From Schlegelella_A sp035493195 (GTDB taxonomy: Bacteria > Pseudomonadota > Gammaproteobacteria > Burkholderiales > Burkholderiaceae_C), in the NCBI GenBank assembly GCA_035493195.1, contig DATJIM010000141.1, positions 1 to 7,173 of the forward strand: a DNA stretch of 7,173 nt, in the 5' to 3' direction. Under the pieces are notes generated by a model. The model searched no databases. It saw only the letters and a list, made by a program, of their open reading frames with translations, and was not told the DNA's origin. Below, piece after piece: positions 1 to 5,843 of the stretch. Made by a program: the position numbers and the translations under genes. Positions within the stretch are counted from its first letter, which is position 1; each line of letters begins with the position of its first letter.

Positions 1-518
1 AGCAGCGCGACGCGCCATGACGGGTCCGAGCGCTCGACGTCGCGCAGGATGCCTTCGCCGATGAGCTTGGTCGCGCCGTAGGGGTTGGTCGCAGACAGCG
101 GCGAGTCCTCGCGAATCGGCAACCGCTCCGGCTGGCCGTACACCGTCGCGCTCGAGCTGAAGACGAAGGCGCTGCAGCCGTGTGCGCGCATCGCCTCGGC
201 GAGCGTGATCAGCCCGCCGACGTTGACGGCGTAGTAGCGCAGCGGCTCCGCGACGCTCTCTCCGACCGCCTTCAACGCGGCGAAGTGGACGACGGCATCG
301 ATCTGCTCCGCCGCGAAGATCGCGTCGAGCGCGGCGCGGTCGCGGACGTCGGCCTGCGTGAAGCGCGAGACGTCGGCGCCGAGCGCGGCGAGGCGCTTCA
401 GCACTTCGGGCGAGCTGTTCGAGAAGTCGTCGATCCCGGCGACCCGAAAGCCCGCGGCCTCGAGCGCGAGCCACGTGTGCGAGGCGATGTAGCCGGTGGC
501 GCCGGTGAGCAGGATCAT
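1..518 (-). CDS. galE: UDP-glucose 4-epimerase GalE, N-terminal part (cut by window edge)
   Basis: Reading the minus strand from the ATG at 518 gives 172 codons without a stop, running off the left edge. The protein is an extended short-chain dehydrogenase that interconverts UDP-glucose and UDP-galactose with bound NAD, in the cytoplasm, supplying sugars for surface polysaccharides. Visible signatures are the NAD-binding start TGATGYIASH (residues 5-14), KAVGES (83-88), the SSSATVYG motif (121-128) holding the catalytic Ser (S123), and YGATK (147-151) holding the catalytic Tyr147 and Lys151. All align with E. coli GalE as I remember it. The third glycine of the usual GxxGxxG is Ala12 here. 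An in-frame ATG at 536 would add six residues, but the shorter start gives the usual GalE N-terminus. Neither start has a good Shine-Dalgarno. It is divergent from ubiJ and probably unrelated to the ubiquinone genes. The C-terminal half, with the substrate-binding domain, is not in the window. Confidence 0.93.
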   Translation of the reverse strand, partial: MILLTGATGYIASHTWLALEAAGFRVAGIDDFSNSSPEVLKRLAALGADVSRFTQADVRDRAALDAIFAAEQIDAVVHFAALKAVGESVAEPLRYYAVNVGGLITLAEAMRAHGCSAFVFSSSATVYGQPERLPIREDSPLSATNPYGATKLIGEGILRDVERSDPSWRVAL

Positions 519-599
519 GGCGGAGGGGCAGGGCATGCGATTGTCGGGGCAAAGCGCGGGCCGCTCTCGCCGCGCCTACGTCAGCGCGCAGTGGCTGCC

Positions 600-605
600 T
601 ACAAT
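600..605 (+). promoter_or_regulatory. putative -10 box for ubiJ-ubiB
   Basis: TACAAT matches the sigma-70 -10 consensus at five of six bases. It ends six bases before the A of the ubiJ ATG at 612, so transcription would begin at or next to the start codon, giving a leaderless or nearly leaderless mRNA. No convincing -35 is seen: the bases 16-18 upstream read roughly ctacgtca. It lies in the 93-bp spacer between divergent galE and ubiJ. On the other strand a weaker GACAAT (540-545) could serve galE. This is inferred from pattern only. Confidence 0.4.
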
Positions 606-611
606 CCGCGC

Positions 612-1154
612 ATGCTCGAAGGGTTGAAGGCGCTCGCCGAACGCTCCGTGATGGAGCGCGTCGTGCTGCTCGTCAACCACGTCATCGCCGCCGAGCCGGC
701 GGCAGTCGCTCGTCTGATGCCGCACGCCGGTCGCTGCGTGCAGATCGAGCTCGCCGGCTGGCCGCAGCTGCTGCCCGCGGTCGGGCCGTTCGCGTTCAGG
801 GTCACGCCCGCCGGTCTCATCGAGTGGCTCGCCGACAGCGGCGGCGCGACAGCGGACCTTCGCGTCGCGTTCGACGCCGCCAACCCGGCGCTCGCCTTCA
901 CCCGCCTCGTCGCCGGCGAGCGGCCGCAGGTCGTCGTCTCCGGCGACGCCGCGTTCGCCACCGACGTCGACTGGCTGATCGACAACCTGCGATGGGAGAT
1001 CGAGGACGACCTCGCGCGCGTCGTCGGCCCCGGCGCCGCGCACCAGATCGCGAAGGTCGGCGGCTGGGTCGGCGGCGCGATCCGCGAAGGCGCGAAGGCG
1101 TTGCGCGACCTCGCCGGCCGCTCGGGCACCGAGGCTAGGCCGCCGCGCAGATGA
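612..1154 (+). CDS. ubiJ: ubiquinone biosynthesis accessory factor UbiJ (SCP2 domain)
   Basis: A 180-residue protein of the UbiJ/YigP type. UbiJ is a lipid-binding SCP2-like protein that, with UbiK, assists the hydroxylation and methylation steps of aerobic ubiquinone synthesis in a soluble Ubi complex. What can be seen: an N-terminal helix (MLEGLKALAERSVMERVVLL) and an SCP2-like core at about residues 20-115 (including VQIELAGWPQLLP). A conserved-looking segment, GDAAFATDVDWLIDNLRW at 111-128, is followed by EIEDDLARVVG at 129-139, and a charged helical tail ends the protein. The frame stays open upstream to at least 180, but that part lies opposite galE and reads as Arg/Glu-rich shadow sequence, so the ATG at 612, next to the promoter-like TACAAT, is preferred. 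No Shine-Dalgarno precedes it. The stop overlaps the ubiB start (ATGA), which supports the assignment. Length is near the family norm of about 200. ubiE, often near ubiJ-ubiB, is not adjacent here. Confidence 0.85.
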   Translation: MLEGLKALAERSVMERVVLLVNHVIAAEPAAVARLMPHAGRCVQIELAGWPQLLPAVGPFAFRVTPAGLIEWLADSGGATADLRVAFDAANPALAFTRLVAGERPQVVVSGDAAFATDVDWLIDNLRWEIEDDLARVVGPGAAHQIAKVGGWVGGAIREGAKALRDLAGRSGTEARPPRR

Positions 1155-2698
1155 GGCACGTCGCCCGCCTCGTCGTCATCTGCGTCACGGTTCTTCGCTA
1201 CGGGCTCGACGAGCTGGTGCTGTCGAGCTTCCGGCAGCGCTGGGTGCACGCGCTCGTCCGCGTCATCACCGTCGGCCGCAGGCTCGATGCGCCGCGCGGC
1301 GTGCGGCTGCGCATGGGCCTCGAGCGGCTCGGCCCGATCTTCGTCAAGTTCGGCCAGGTGCTGTCGACGCGGCGCGACCTGCTGCCTCCCGACATCGCCG
1401 ACGAGCTCGCCAAGCTGCAAGACCGCGTGCCGCCGTTTCCGGCGCCGGTCGCGCGCGCGATCGTCGAGGCCGCCTTCGGTCGACCGATCGACGCCGTCTT
1501 CTCGAGCTTCGAGGCGATGCCGGTCGCGAGCGCGTCGATCGCGCAGGTGCACTTCGCGGTGCTGCGCGACGGCCGCGAGGTCGCGGTCAAGGTGCTGCGG
1601 CCCGGGATGCTCGCGGCGATCGACGACGACGTCGAGCTAATGCGCGAACTCGCGCGCGCCGTCGAGCGCTGGTCGGCCGACGCGAGGCGCCTCAGGCCGC
1701 GTCACGTCGTCGCCGAGTTCGACAAGTACCTGCACGACGAGCTCGACCTCGTCCGCGAGGCGGCGAACGCGGCGCAGCTGCGCCGAAACATGGAGCCGCT
1801 CGGCCTCGTCCTCATCCCCGAGATGGTCTGGGAGCTGTGCACGCAGGACGTCATCGTGATGGAGCGGATGGCGGGCGTTCCGATCAGCCACGTCCAGCGC
1901 CTGCGCGACGCCGGCGTCGACATTCGCAAGCTCGCCCGCGACGGCGTCACGATCTTCTTCACCCAGGTCTTCCGCGACGGCTTCTTCCACGCCGACATGC
2001 ACCCCGGCAACATCCAGGTGTCGATCGCGCCGCAGACGTTCGGCCGCTACATCTCGCTCGACTTCGGCATCGTCGGTACGCTCACCGAGACCGACAAGGA
2101 CTACCTGGCGCAGAACTTCATCGCGTTCTTCCGCCGCGACTACAAGCGCGTCGCCGAGCTGCACGTCGAGAGCGGCTGGGTGCCGCCGCAGACGCGCGTC
2201 GACGAGCTCGAGGGCGCGATCCGCGCCGTCTGCGAGCCGCAGTTCGACCGGCCGCTCAAGGACATCTCGCTCGGCCAGGTGCTGCTGCGGCTGTTCCAGA
2301 CATCGCGCCGCTTCAACGTCGAGATCCAGCCGCAGCTCGTGCTGCTGCAAAAGACGCTGCTCAACGTCGAGGGCCTCGGGCGCCAGCTCGATCCCGAGCT
2401 CGATCTCTGGAGCACCGCCAAGCCGTTCCTCGAGCGCTGGATGGACGAGCAGGTCGGCTGGCGCGGCTTCGTCGAGCAGATGCGAAAGGAGGGGCCGCGC
2501 TTCGTCCACCTCCTGCCGCAGTTGCCGCGCCTGCTGCACGGCGCGCTGCGGCCGCCGGCGGCGGCGCAGCAGCGGCTGCTCGAAGCGCTCCTCGTCGAGC
2601 AGCGGCGGACCAACCGGCTGCTCGCGGGACTTGCGTACAGCGCTGTCGGCTTCCTGCTCGGGCTGGTCGCGATGCAGCTCCTGCTGCGCTTCCACTAG
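1151..2698 (+). CDS. ubiB: ubiquinone biosynthesis kinase-like protein UbiB
   Basis: A 515-residue member of the UbiB/COQ8/ADCK atypical protein-kinase-like family, needed for aerobic ubiquinone synthesis. It is thought to act as an ATPase that helps handle lipid intermediates at the inner membrane. Signatures in order: the KxGQ motif (FVKFGQ, K66-G68-Q69), the Ala-rich nucleotide loop ASASIAQVH (126-134), the VAVK lysine (K147), the ExD motif (E197-D199) followed by EAANA (203-207), the catalytic loop HADMHPGN (280-287) and the DFG metal site (D304-G306). The C-terminus has one hydrophobic segment at about 489-513 (LLAGLAYSAVGFLLGLVAMQ and on). E. coli UbiB has two membrane segments there, so the anchor is shorter here. 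Length is close to the family norm. The start overlaps the ubiJ stop by four bases, implying translational coupling. All family-defining residues are present, so the gene looks intact. Confidence 0.97.
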   Translation: MRHVARLVVICVTVLRYGLDELVLSSFRQRWVHALVRVITVGRRLDAPRGVRLRMGLERLGPIFVKFGQVLSTRRDLLPPDIADELAKLQDRVPPFPAPVARAIVEAAFGRPIDAVFSSFEAMPVASASIAQVHFAVLRDGREVAVKVLRPGMLAAIDDDVELMRELARAVERWSADARRLRPRHVVAEFDKYLHDELDLVREAANAAQLRRNMEPLGLVLIPEMVWELCTQDVIVMERMAGVPISHVQRLRDAGVDIRKLARDGVTIFFTQVFRDGFFHADMHPGNIQVSIAPQTFGRYISLDFGIVGTLTETDKDYLAQNFIAFFRRDYKRVAELHVESGWVPPQTRVDELEGAIRAVCEPQFDRPLKDISLGQVLLRLFQTSRRFNVEIQPQLVLLQKTLLNVEGLGRQLDPELDLWSTAKPFLERWMDEQVGWRGFVEQMRKEGPRFVHLLPQLPRLLHGALRPPAAAQQRLLEALLVEQRRTNRLLAGLAYSAVGFLLGLVAMQLLLRFH

Positions 2699-2741
2699 GG
2701 CTTCGCCACCCGGAGATCGAGGCCTGCGATCCCTCAGGATT

Positions 2742-2747
2742 TATACT
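2742..2747 (+). promoter_or_regulatory. putative -10 box for fmdB
   Basis: TATACT matches the sigma-70 -10 consensus at five of six bases and sits in a relatively AT-rich patch (ggatttatactg) within the 78-bp gap after ubiB. Transcription would start near 2754, giving a leader of about 23 bases. The best -35-like hexamer (tcgagg, 2717-2722) is weak and is spaced 19 bases away. This may begin a second unit, fmdB-DUF502 and possibly aspS, although readthrough from ubiB is also possible because no U-tract terminator is seen in the gap. Confidence 0.4.
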
Positions 2748-2764
2748 GCCGGGTTGCGTTTCCC

Positions 2765-2768
2765 GAGG
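2765..2768 (+). promoter_or_regulatory. ribosome binding site of fmdB
   Basis: GAGG lies eight bases before the ATG at 2777, a good Shine-Dalgarno position. Together with the zinc-ribbon sequence starting at once from that ATG, it fixes the fmdB start. Confidence 0.6.
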
Positions 2769-2776
2769 TCCGGCAG

Positions 2777-3169
2777 ATGCCGATCTACGCCTACCGGTGC
2801 AGCGCCTGCGGCCACGCCCAGGACGTGCTGCGCAAAGTCTCCGACCCGCCGCTCACCGTCTGCCCGGCATGCGGTGCGCCGACGTTCGTCAAGCAGGTGA
2901 CCGCGGCCGGATTCCAGCTCAAGGGATCGGGCTGGTACGTGACCGACTTTCGCGACGGCAGCAAGAAGCCTGGCAAGGCCGTGAACGGCGAAGCCGCGGC
3001 GAAGGAGGGCGGCGAGGCAGCCGCCGCCGGCGAGTCGACCGCGGCAAAGAACGGCGAAGCGGCGAGCGTCGACGCCAAGCCGAGCGACGCCGCGGCCAAG
3101 CCGGCCGAAGCTGCGCCGGCCCCAGTCGCAGCGCCCGCGCCGCCGCCGCCCGACAAGGGACGGGCGTGA
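2777..3169 (+). CDS. FmdB-family zinc-ribbon protein
   Basis: A 130-residue protein with an N-terminal FmdB-type zinc ribbon (PF09723 family). It starts MPIYAYRCSACGH and has two cysteine pairs, C8/C11 and C29/C32, that should bind one zinc. The segment FVKQVTAAGFQLKGSGWYVTDF (about 37-58) is the usual end of the conserved core. The original FmdB was proposed as a regulator of formamidase genes in Methylophilus, but the role of most family members is unknown and I infer none here. From about residue 65 the protein turns into a low-complexity tail rich in Ala, Lys, Glu and Pro, ending in four consecutive prolines (122-125). The tail is probably disordered and makes up half of the protein. The gene follows ubiB after 78 bp and precedes the DUF502 gene by 31 bp, so it is probably co-transcribed with the latter. 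The family call is firm; the function is unknown. Confidence 0.9.
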   Translation: MPIYAYRCSACGHAQDVLRKVSDPPLTVCPACGAPTFVKQVTAAGFQLKGSGWYVTDFRDGSKKPGKAVNGEAAAKEGGEAAAAGESTAAKNGEAASVDAKPSDAAAKPAEAAPAPVAAPAPPPPDKGRA

Positions 3170-3200
3170 CGCGCCGCCGGCGCGACGCCTTGCCACTGCA

Positions 3201-3857
3201 GTGAAGAAGTACCTGATCGCCGGCCTGCTGGTCTGGCTCCCGCTCGTCGTCACGATCTGGGTGCTGCAGGCCGTGCTCGGCATGCTGAACGGCATGTTCG
3301 TCTGGCTGCTCGGCGTCTCGCAGGTGGTGCTCCCCGACGCGTCGCACGCATTCATCGCGATGCTGCAGAAGATCCCGTTCCTCGGCGTCGTGGTGATGCT
3401 CGTCGCGCTGCTGCTCACCGGCGTGTTCGCGACCAACGTCGCCGGCCAATGGGCGCTGCGCAAGGGCCACCGGCTGCTCGTGCGCATCCCGATCGTGAAG
3501 TCGATCTACACGTCGGTGCAGCAGGTCTCGGACACGCTGTTCTCGAGCAGCGGCAACGCGTTCCGCCAGGCCGTGCTCGTCGAGTACCCGCGCGCCGGCA
3601 GCTGGACGATCGCCTTCGTCACCGGCAAGCCCGGCGGCGAGGCGGCCGAGCATCTGCAGGGCGACTACGTCAGCGTCTACGTGCCGACGACGCCGAACCC
3701 GACCTCGGGCTTCTTCCTGATGCTGCCGAGAAGCGACGTGATCGCTCTCGCGATGAGCGTCGACGAGGCGCTCAAGTACGTCATCTCGATGGGCGTTGTG
3801 GCACCGGCGGTCAAGCGCAACAGCAAGCCGATGCCGTTGCCCAATCTGTCGGGCTGA
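3201..3857 (+). CDS. DUF502 family inner-membrane protein
   Basis: A 218-residue protein of the DUF502 family (PF04367), function unknown. It starts MKKYLIAGLLVWLPLVVTIW, a first membrane segment at about 4-26 with lysines at the N-terminus. A second membrane segment is at about 57-80 (IPFLGVVVMLVALLLTGVFA). The soluble remainder carries family-typical blocks: RIPIVKSIYTSVQQVSDT (95-112), VPTTPNPTSGF (161-171), and near the C-terminus DVIALAMSVDEALKYVISMG. The start is a GTG with no clear Shine-Dalgarno; no other start precedes the first membrane segment, so this one is well supported by the protein although initiation may be weak or coupled to fmdB 31 bp upstream. In my recollection this gene commonly sits between fmdB and aspS in betaproteobacteria, which hints at conserved linkage rather than a shared pathway. 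Identity to the family is clear; the role is not. Confidence 0.9.
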   Translation: MKKYLIAGLLVWLPLVVTIWVLQAVLGMLNGMFVWLLGVSQVVLPDASHAFIAMLQKIPFLGVVVMLVALLLTGVFATNVAGQWALRKGHRLLVRIPIVKSIYTSVQQVSDTLFSSSGNAFRQAVLVEYPRAGSWTIAFVTGKPGGEAAEHLQGDYVSVYVPTTPNPTSGFFLMLPRSDVIALAMSVDEALKYVISMGVVAPAVKRNSKPMPLPNLSG

Positions 3858-3955
3858 GCGCCAGCGGCGCCCGGCCCGACCTATCGAAGAGCCGCCGGCC
3901 ACCGCCCGCGGCCTCGCCGACGCGCCGCCAGCGCGCTTCGCCCGAACGAGAACAT

Positions 3956-3959
3956 GGAG
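3956..3959 (+). promoter_or_regulatory. ribosome binding site of aspS
   Basis: GGAG lies eight bases before the ATG at 3968, the expected spacing. It decides the aspS start: the same frame is open far upstream, through the end of the DUF502 gene, but the AspRS homology begins at this ATG (MRTTYCG, matching MRTEYCG of E. coli). Confidence 0.65.
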
Positions 3960-3967
3960 TGAGTGGG

Positions 3968-5752
3968 ATGAGAACGACGTATTGCGGACTCGTGAGCGAG
4001 AAGCTCCTCGGCCAGACCGTGACGCTGATGGGCTGGGCGCACCGCCGCCGCGACCACGGCGGCGTCATCTTCGTCGACCTGCGCGACCGCGAAGGGCTGG
4101 TGCAGATCGTCTGCGACCCCGACCGCGCCGAGACGTTCGCCGTCGCCGAGCAGGTCCGCAACGAGTTCTGCCTGAAGGTGACCGGGGTGGTGCGTTCGCG
4201 GCCGGCAGGAACCGAGAACCCGAACCTGACCAGCGGCAAGGTCGAGGTCCTCTGCCATTCGCTCGAGGTGCTGAACGCGAGCGTGACGCCTCCGTTCCAG
4301 CTCGACGACGACAACCTCTCCGAAACGACGCGCCTCACGCACCGTGTCCTCGACCTGCGGCGGCCGCCGATGCAGCGCAATCTGATGCTGCGCTACCGGA
4401 TGGCGATGGAGGTGCGGCGCTTCCTCGACGCCAACGGCTTCATCGACATCGAGACGCCGATGCTCACCAAGAGCACGCCCGAGGGCGCGCGCGACTACCT
4501 GGTGCCGAGCCGCGTCCACGACGGCATGTTCTTCGCGCTGCCGCAGTCGCCGCAGCTCTTCAAGCAGCTCTTGATGGTCGCCGGCTTCGACCGTTACTAC
4601 CAGATCACCAAGTGCTTCCGCGACGAGGACCTGCGCGCCGACCGCCAGCCCGAATTCACGCAGATCGACATCGAGACGTCGTTCCTCGACGAGACCGAGA
4701 TCCGTGCGATGTTCGAGGAGATGATCCGAAGCACCGTCAAGCACGCGATCGGCGTCGAGCTGCCTGCCTTCCCGGTGATGACGTATGCCGACGCGATGCG
4801 CCGCTTCGGCAGCGACAAGCCGGACCTGCGCGTCCAGCTCGAGCTGACCGAGCTCACCGACGTCATGAAGGACGTCGACTTCAAGGTCTTCTCGGCGCCC
4901 GCGAAGGCCAAGGGCGGCCGCGTCGCGGCGCTGCGCGTCCCCGGCGGTGGCGAGATGAGCCGCGGCGAGATCGACGGCTACACCGAGTTCGTCAAGATCT
5001 ACGGCGCCAAGGGGCTTGCGTGGATCAAGGTCAACGACGCGTCGCGCGGCCGCGAAGGGCTGCAGTCGCCGATCGTCAAGAACCTGCACGACGCGGCGCT
5101 CGCCGAGATCCTCGAGCGCACCGGCGCGCGCGACGGCGACCTCATCTTCTTCGGCGCCGACAAGGCGCAGGTCGCGAGCGACGCGCTCGGCGCGCTGCGC
5201 GCCAAGATCGGCCACAGCGAGTTCGGCAAGTCGCACGGCCTCGTCGAGGGCGAGTGGGCGCCGCTCTGGGTCGTCGACTTCCCGATGTTCGAGTACGACG
5301 AAGGCGAGCAGCGCTGGTCGGCGATGCACCACCCGTTCACGAGCCCGAAAGACGGCCACGAGGACTGGCTCGAGAGCGATCCCGGCCGCTGCATGGCCAA
5401 GGCGTACGACGTCGTCTTGAACGGCATCGAGCTCGGCGGCGGCTCGGTGCGGATCCACCGCGAGGAGGTGCAGAGCAAGGTCTTCCGCGCGCTCAAGATC
5501 GGTGCCGACGAGGCACAGGCCAAGTTCGGCTTCTTGCTCGACGCGTTGCAGTACGGCGCGCCGCCGCACGGCGGCATCGCGATCGGCCTCGACCGCTTCG
5601 TCATGCTGATGACTGGCGCCGAGTCGCTGCGCGACGTCATCGCGTTTCCGAAGACGCAGCGCGCACAGGACCTGCTCACCAACGCGCCGAGCGCGGTCGA
5701 CGAGAAGCAGCTCCGCGAGCTCCACATCAGGCTGCGCAACCCGACGCCGTGA
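3968..5752 (+). CDS. aspS: aspartyl-tRNA synthetase, probably non-discriminating (Asp/Asn)
   Basis: A 594-residue bacterial-type class IIb aspartyl-tRNA synthetase that attaches aspartate to tRNA in the cytoplasm. Domains: an N-terminal OB-fold anticodon-binding domain (about 1-105), the class II catalytic core with motif 1 region GFIDIETPMLTKSTPEG (157-173), motif 2 FRDEDLRADRQPEFTQID (217-234), a bacterial GAD insertion (about 280-420), and motif 3 GIAIGLDRFVMLMTG (536-550). Length matches the family. In the anticodon domain the residues aligned with the known specificity positions are His30 (RRRDHGG, where E. coli has Leu) and Gly81 (SRPAGTEN, where E. coli has Lys). The His/Gly pair is the Pseudomonas aeruginosa type, which also charges tRNA-Asn, so this enzyme probably feeds GatCAB-dependent Asn-tRNA formation. 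That part is inference. The gene follows DUF502 after 110 bp with a good Shine-Dalgarno and is followed by nudB. Confidence 0.98.
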   Translation: MRTTYCGLVSEKLLGQTVTLMGWAHRRRDHGGVIFVDLRDREGLVQIVCDPDRAETFAVAEQVRNEFCLKVTGVVRSRPAGTENPNLTSGKVEVLCHSLEVLNASVTPPFQLDDDNLSETTRLTHRVLDLRRPPMQRNLMLRYRMAMEVRRFLDANGFIDIETPMLTKSTPEGARDYLVPSRVHDGMFFALPQSPQLFKQLLMVAGFDRYYQITKCFRDEDLRADRQPEFTQIDIETSFLDETEIRAMFEEMIRSTVKHAIGVELPAFPVMTYADAMRRFGSDKPDLRVQLELTELTDVMKDVDFKVFSAPAKAKGGRVAALRVPGGGEMSRGEIDGYTEFVKIYGAKGLAWIKVNDASRGREGLQSPIVKNLHDAALAEILERTGARDGDLIFFGADKAQVASDALGALRAKIGHSEFGKSHGLVEGEWAPLWVVDFPMFEYDEGEQRWSAMHHPFTSPKDGHEDWLESDPGRCMAKAYDVVLNGIELGGGSVRIHREEVQSKVFRALKIGADEAQAKFGFLLDALQYGAPPHGGIAIGLDRFVMLMTGAESLRDVIAFPKTQRAQDLLTNAPSAVDEKQLRELHIRLRNPTP

Positions 5753-5759
5753 CGGGCAT

Positions 5760-5826
5760 CGGCTTGCTCAGCCGGACGCACATGGAGCTCCCGCTCGCTT
5801 CGCTCCGCGCCCCTCGAGGGAGCGCG
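5760..5826. repeat. cluster of short palindromes in the aspS-nudB gap
   Basis: The 91-bp gap holds three separate dyad symmetries: CGGCT/AGCCG around a five-base loop (5760-5774), the perfect palindrome GGAGCTCC (5784-5791) and the perfect palindrome CCCTCGAGGG (5811-5820). The last extends to a ten-pair dyad with one bulged A (5806-5826). Other pairings are possible, such as CGCTCC (5801-5806) with GGAGCG (5819-5824). There is no T-run after any of them, so a classical intrinsic terminator is not supported. An RNA-folding processing site, a partial terminator or a dispersed intergenic repeat all remain possible. Confidence 0.5.
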
Positions 5827-5843
5827 ATTCGATCACGGCCCAG

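Noticed and set aside
180..611. Upstream extension of ubiJ to a start at 180
   Set aside because: It would lie opposite galE, its sequence is Arg/Glu/Gly-rich shadow coding, and UbiJ homology begins at the ATG at 612.
2699..2720. GGC-TTC-GCC after the ubiB stop as a terminator
   Set aside because: It has only three base pairs in the stem and no T-run; it is not distinguishable from background.
1837..3204. 455-codon plus-strand frame overlapping ubiB, fmdB and the start of the DUF502 gene
   Set aside because: The Arg/Ala/Pro-rich translation is the alternate frame of ubiB and of fmdB, both of which have complete family motifs in their own frames.
3882..3887. TATCGA as a -10 box for aspS
   Set aside because: There is no supporting -35, the match is poor, and the site is over 80 bases from the ATG. 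aspS may be read from the fmdB promoter instead.
3449..3967. Upstream extension of aspS through the DUF502 gene
   Set aside because: The extra residues are the out-of-frame reading of DUF502. A Shine-Dalgarno and the conserved MRTTYCG start place initiation at 3968.
3881..5725. Very long open frame (614 codons) on the minus strand opposite aspS
   Set aside because: It mirrors aspS codon by codon and is rich in Arg, Ala, Val, Leu, Glu and Asp, with no recognisable domain. Such frames are expected opposite real genes in GC-rich DNA.
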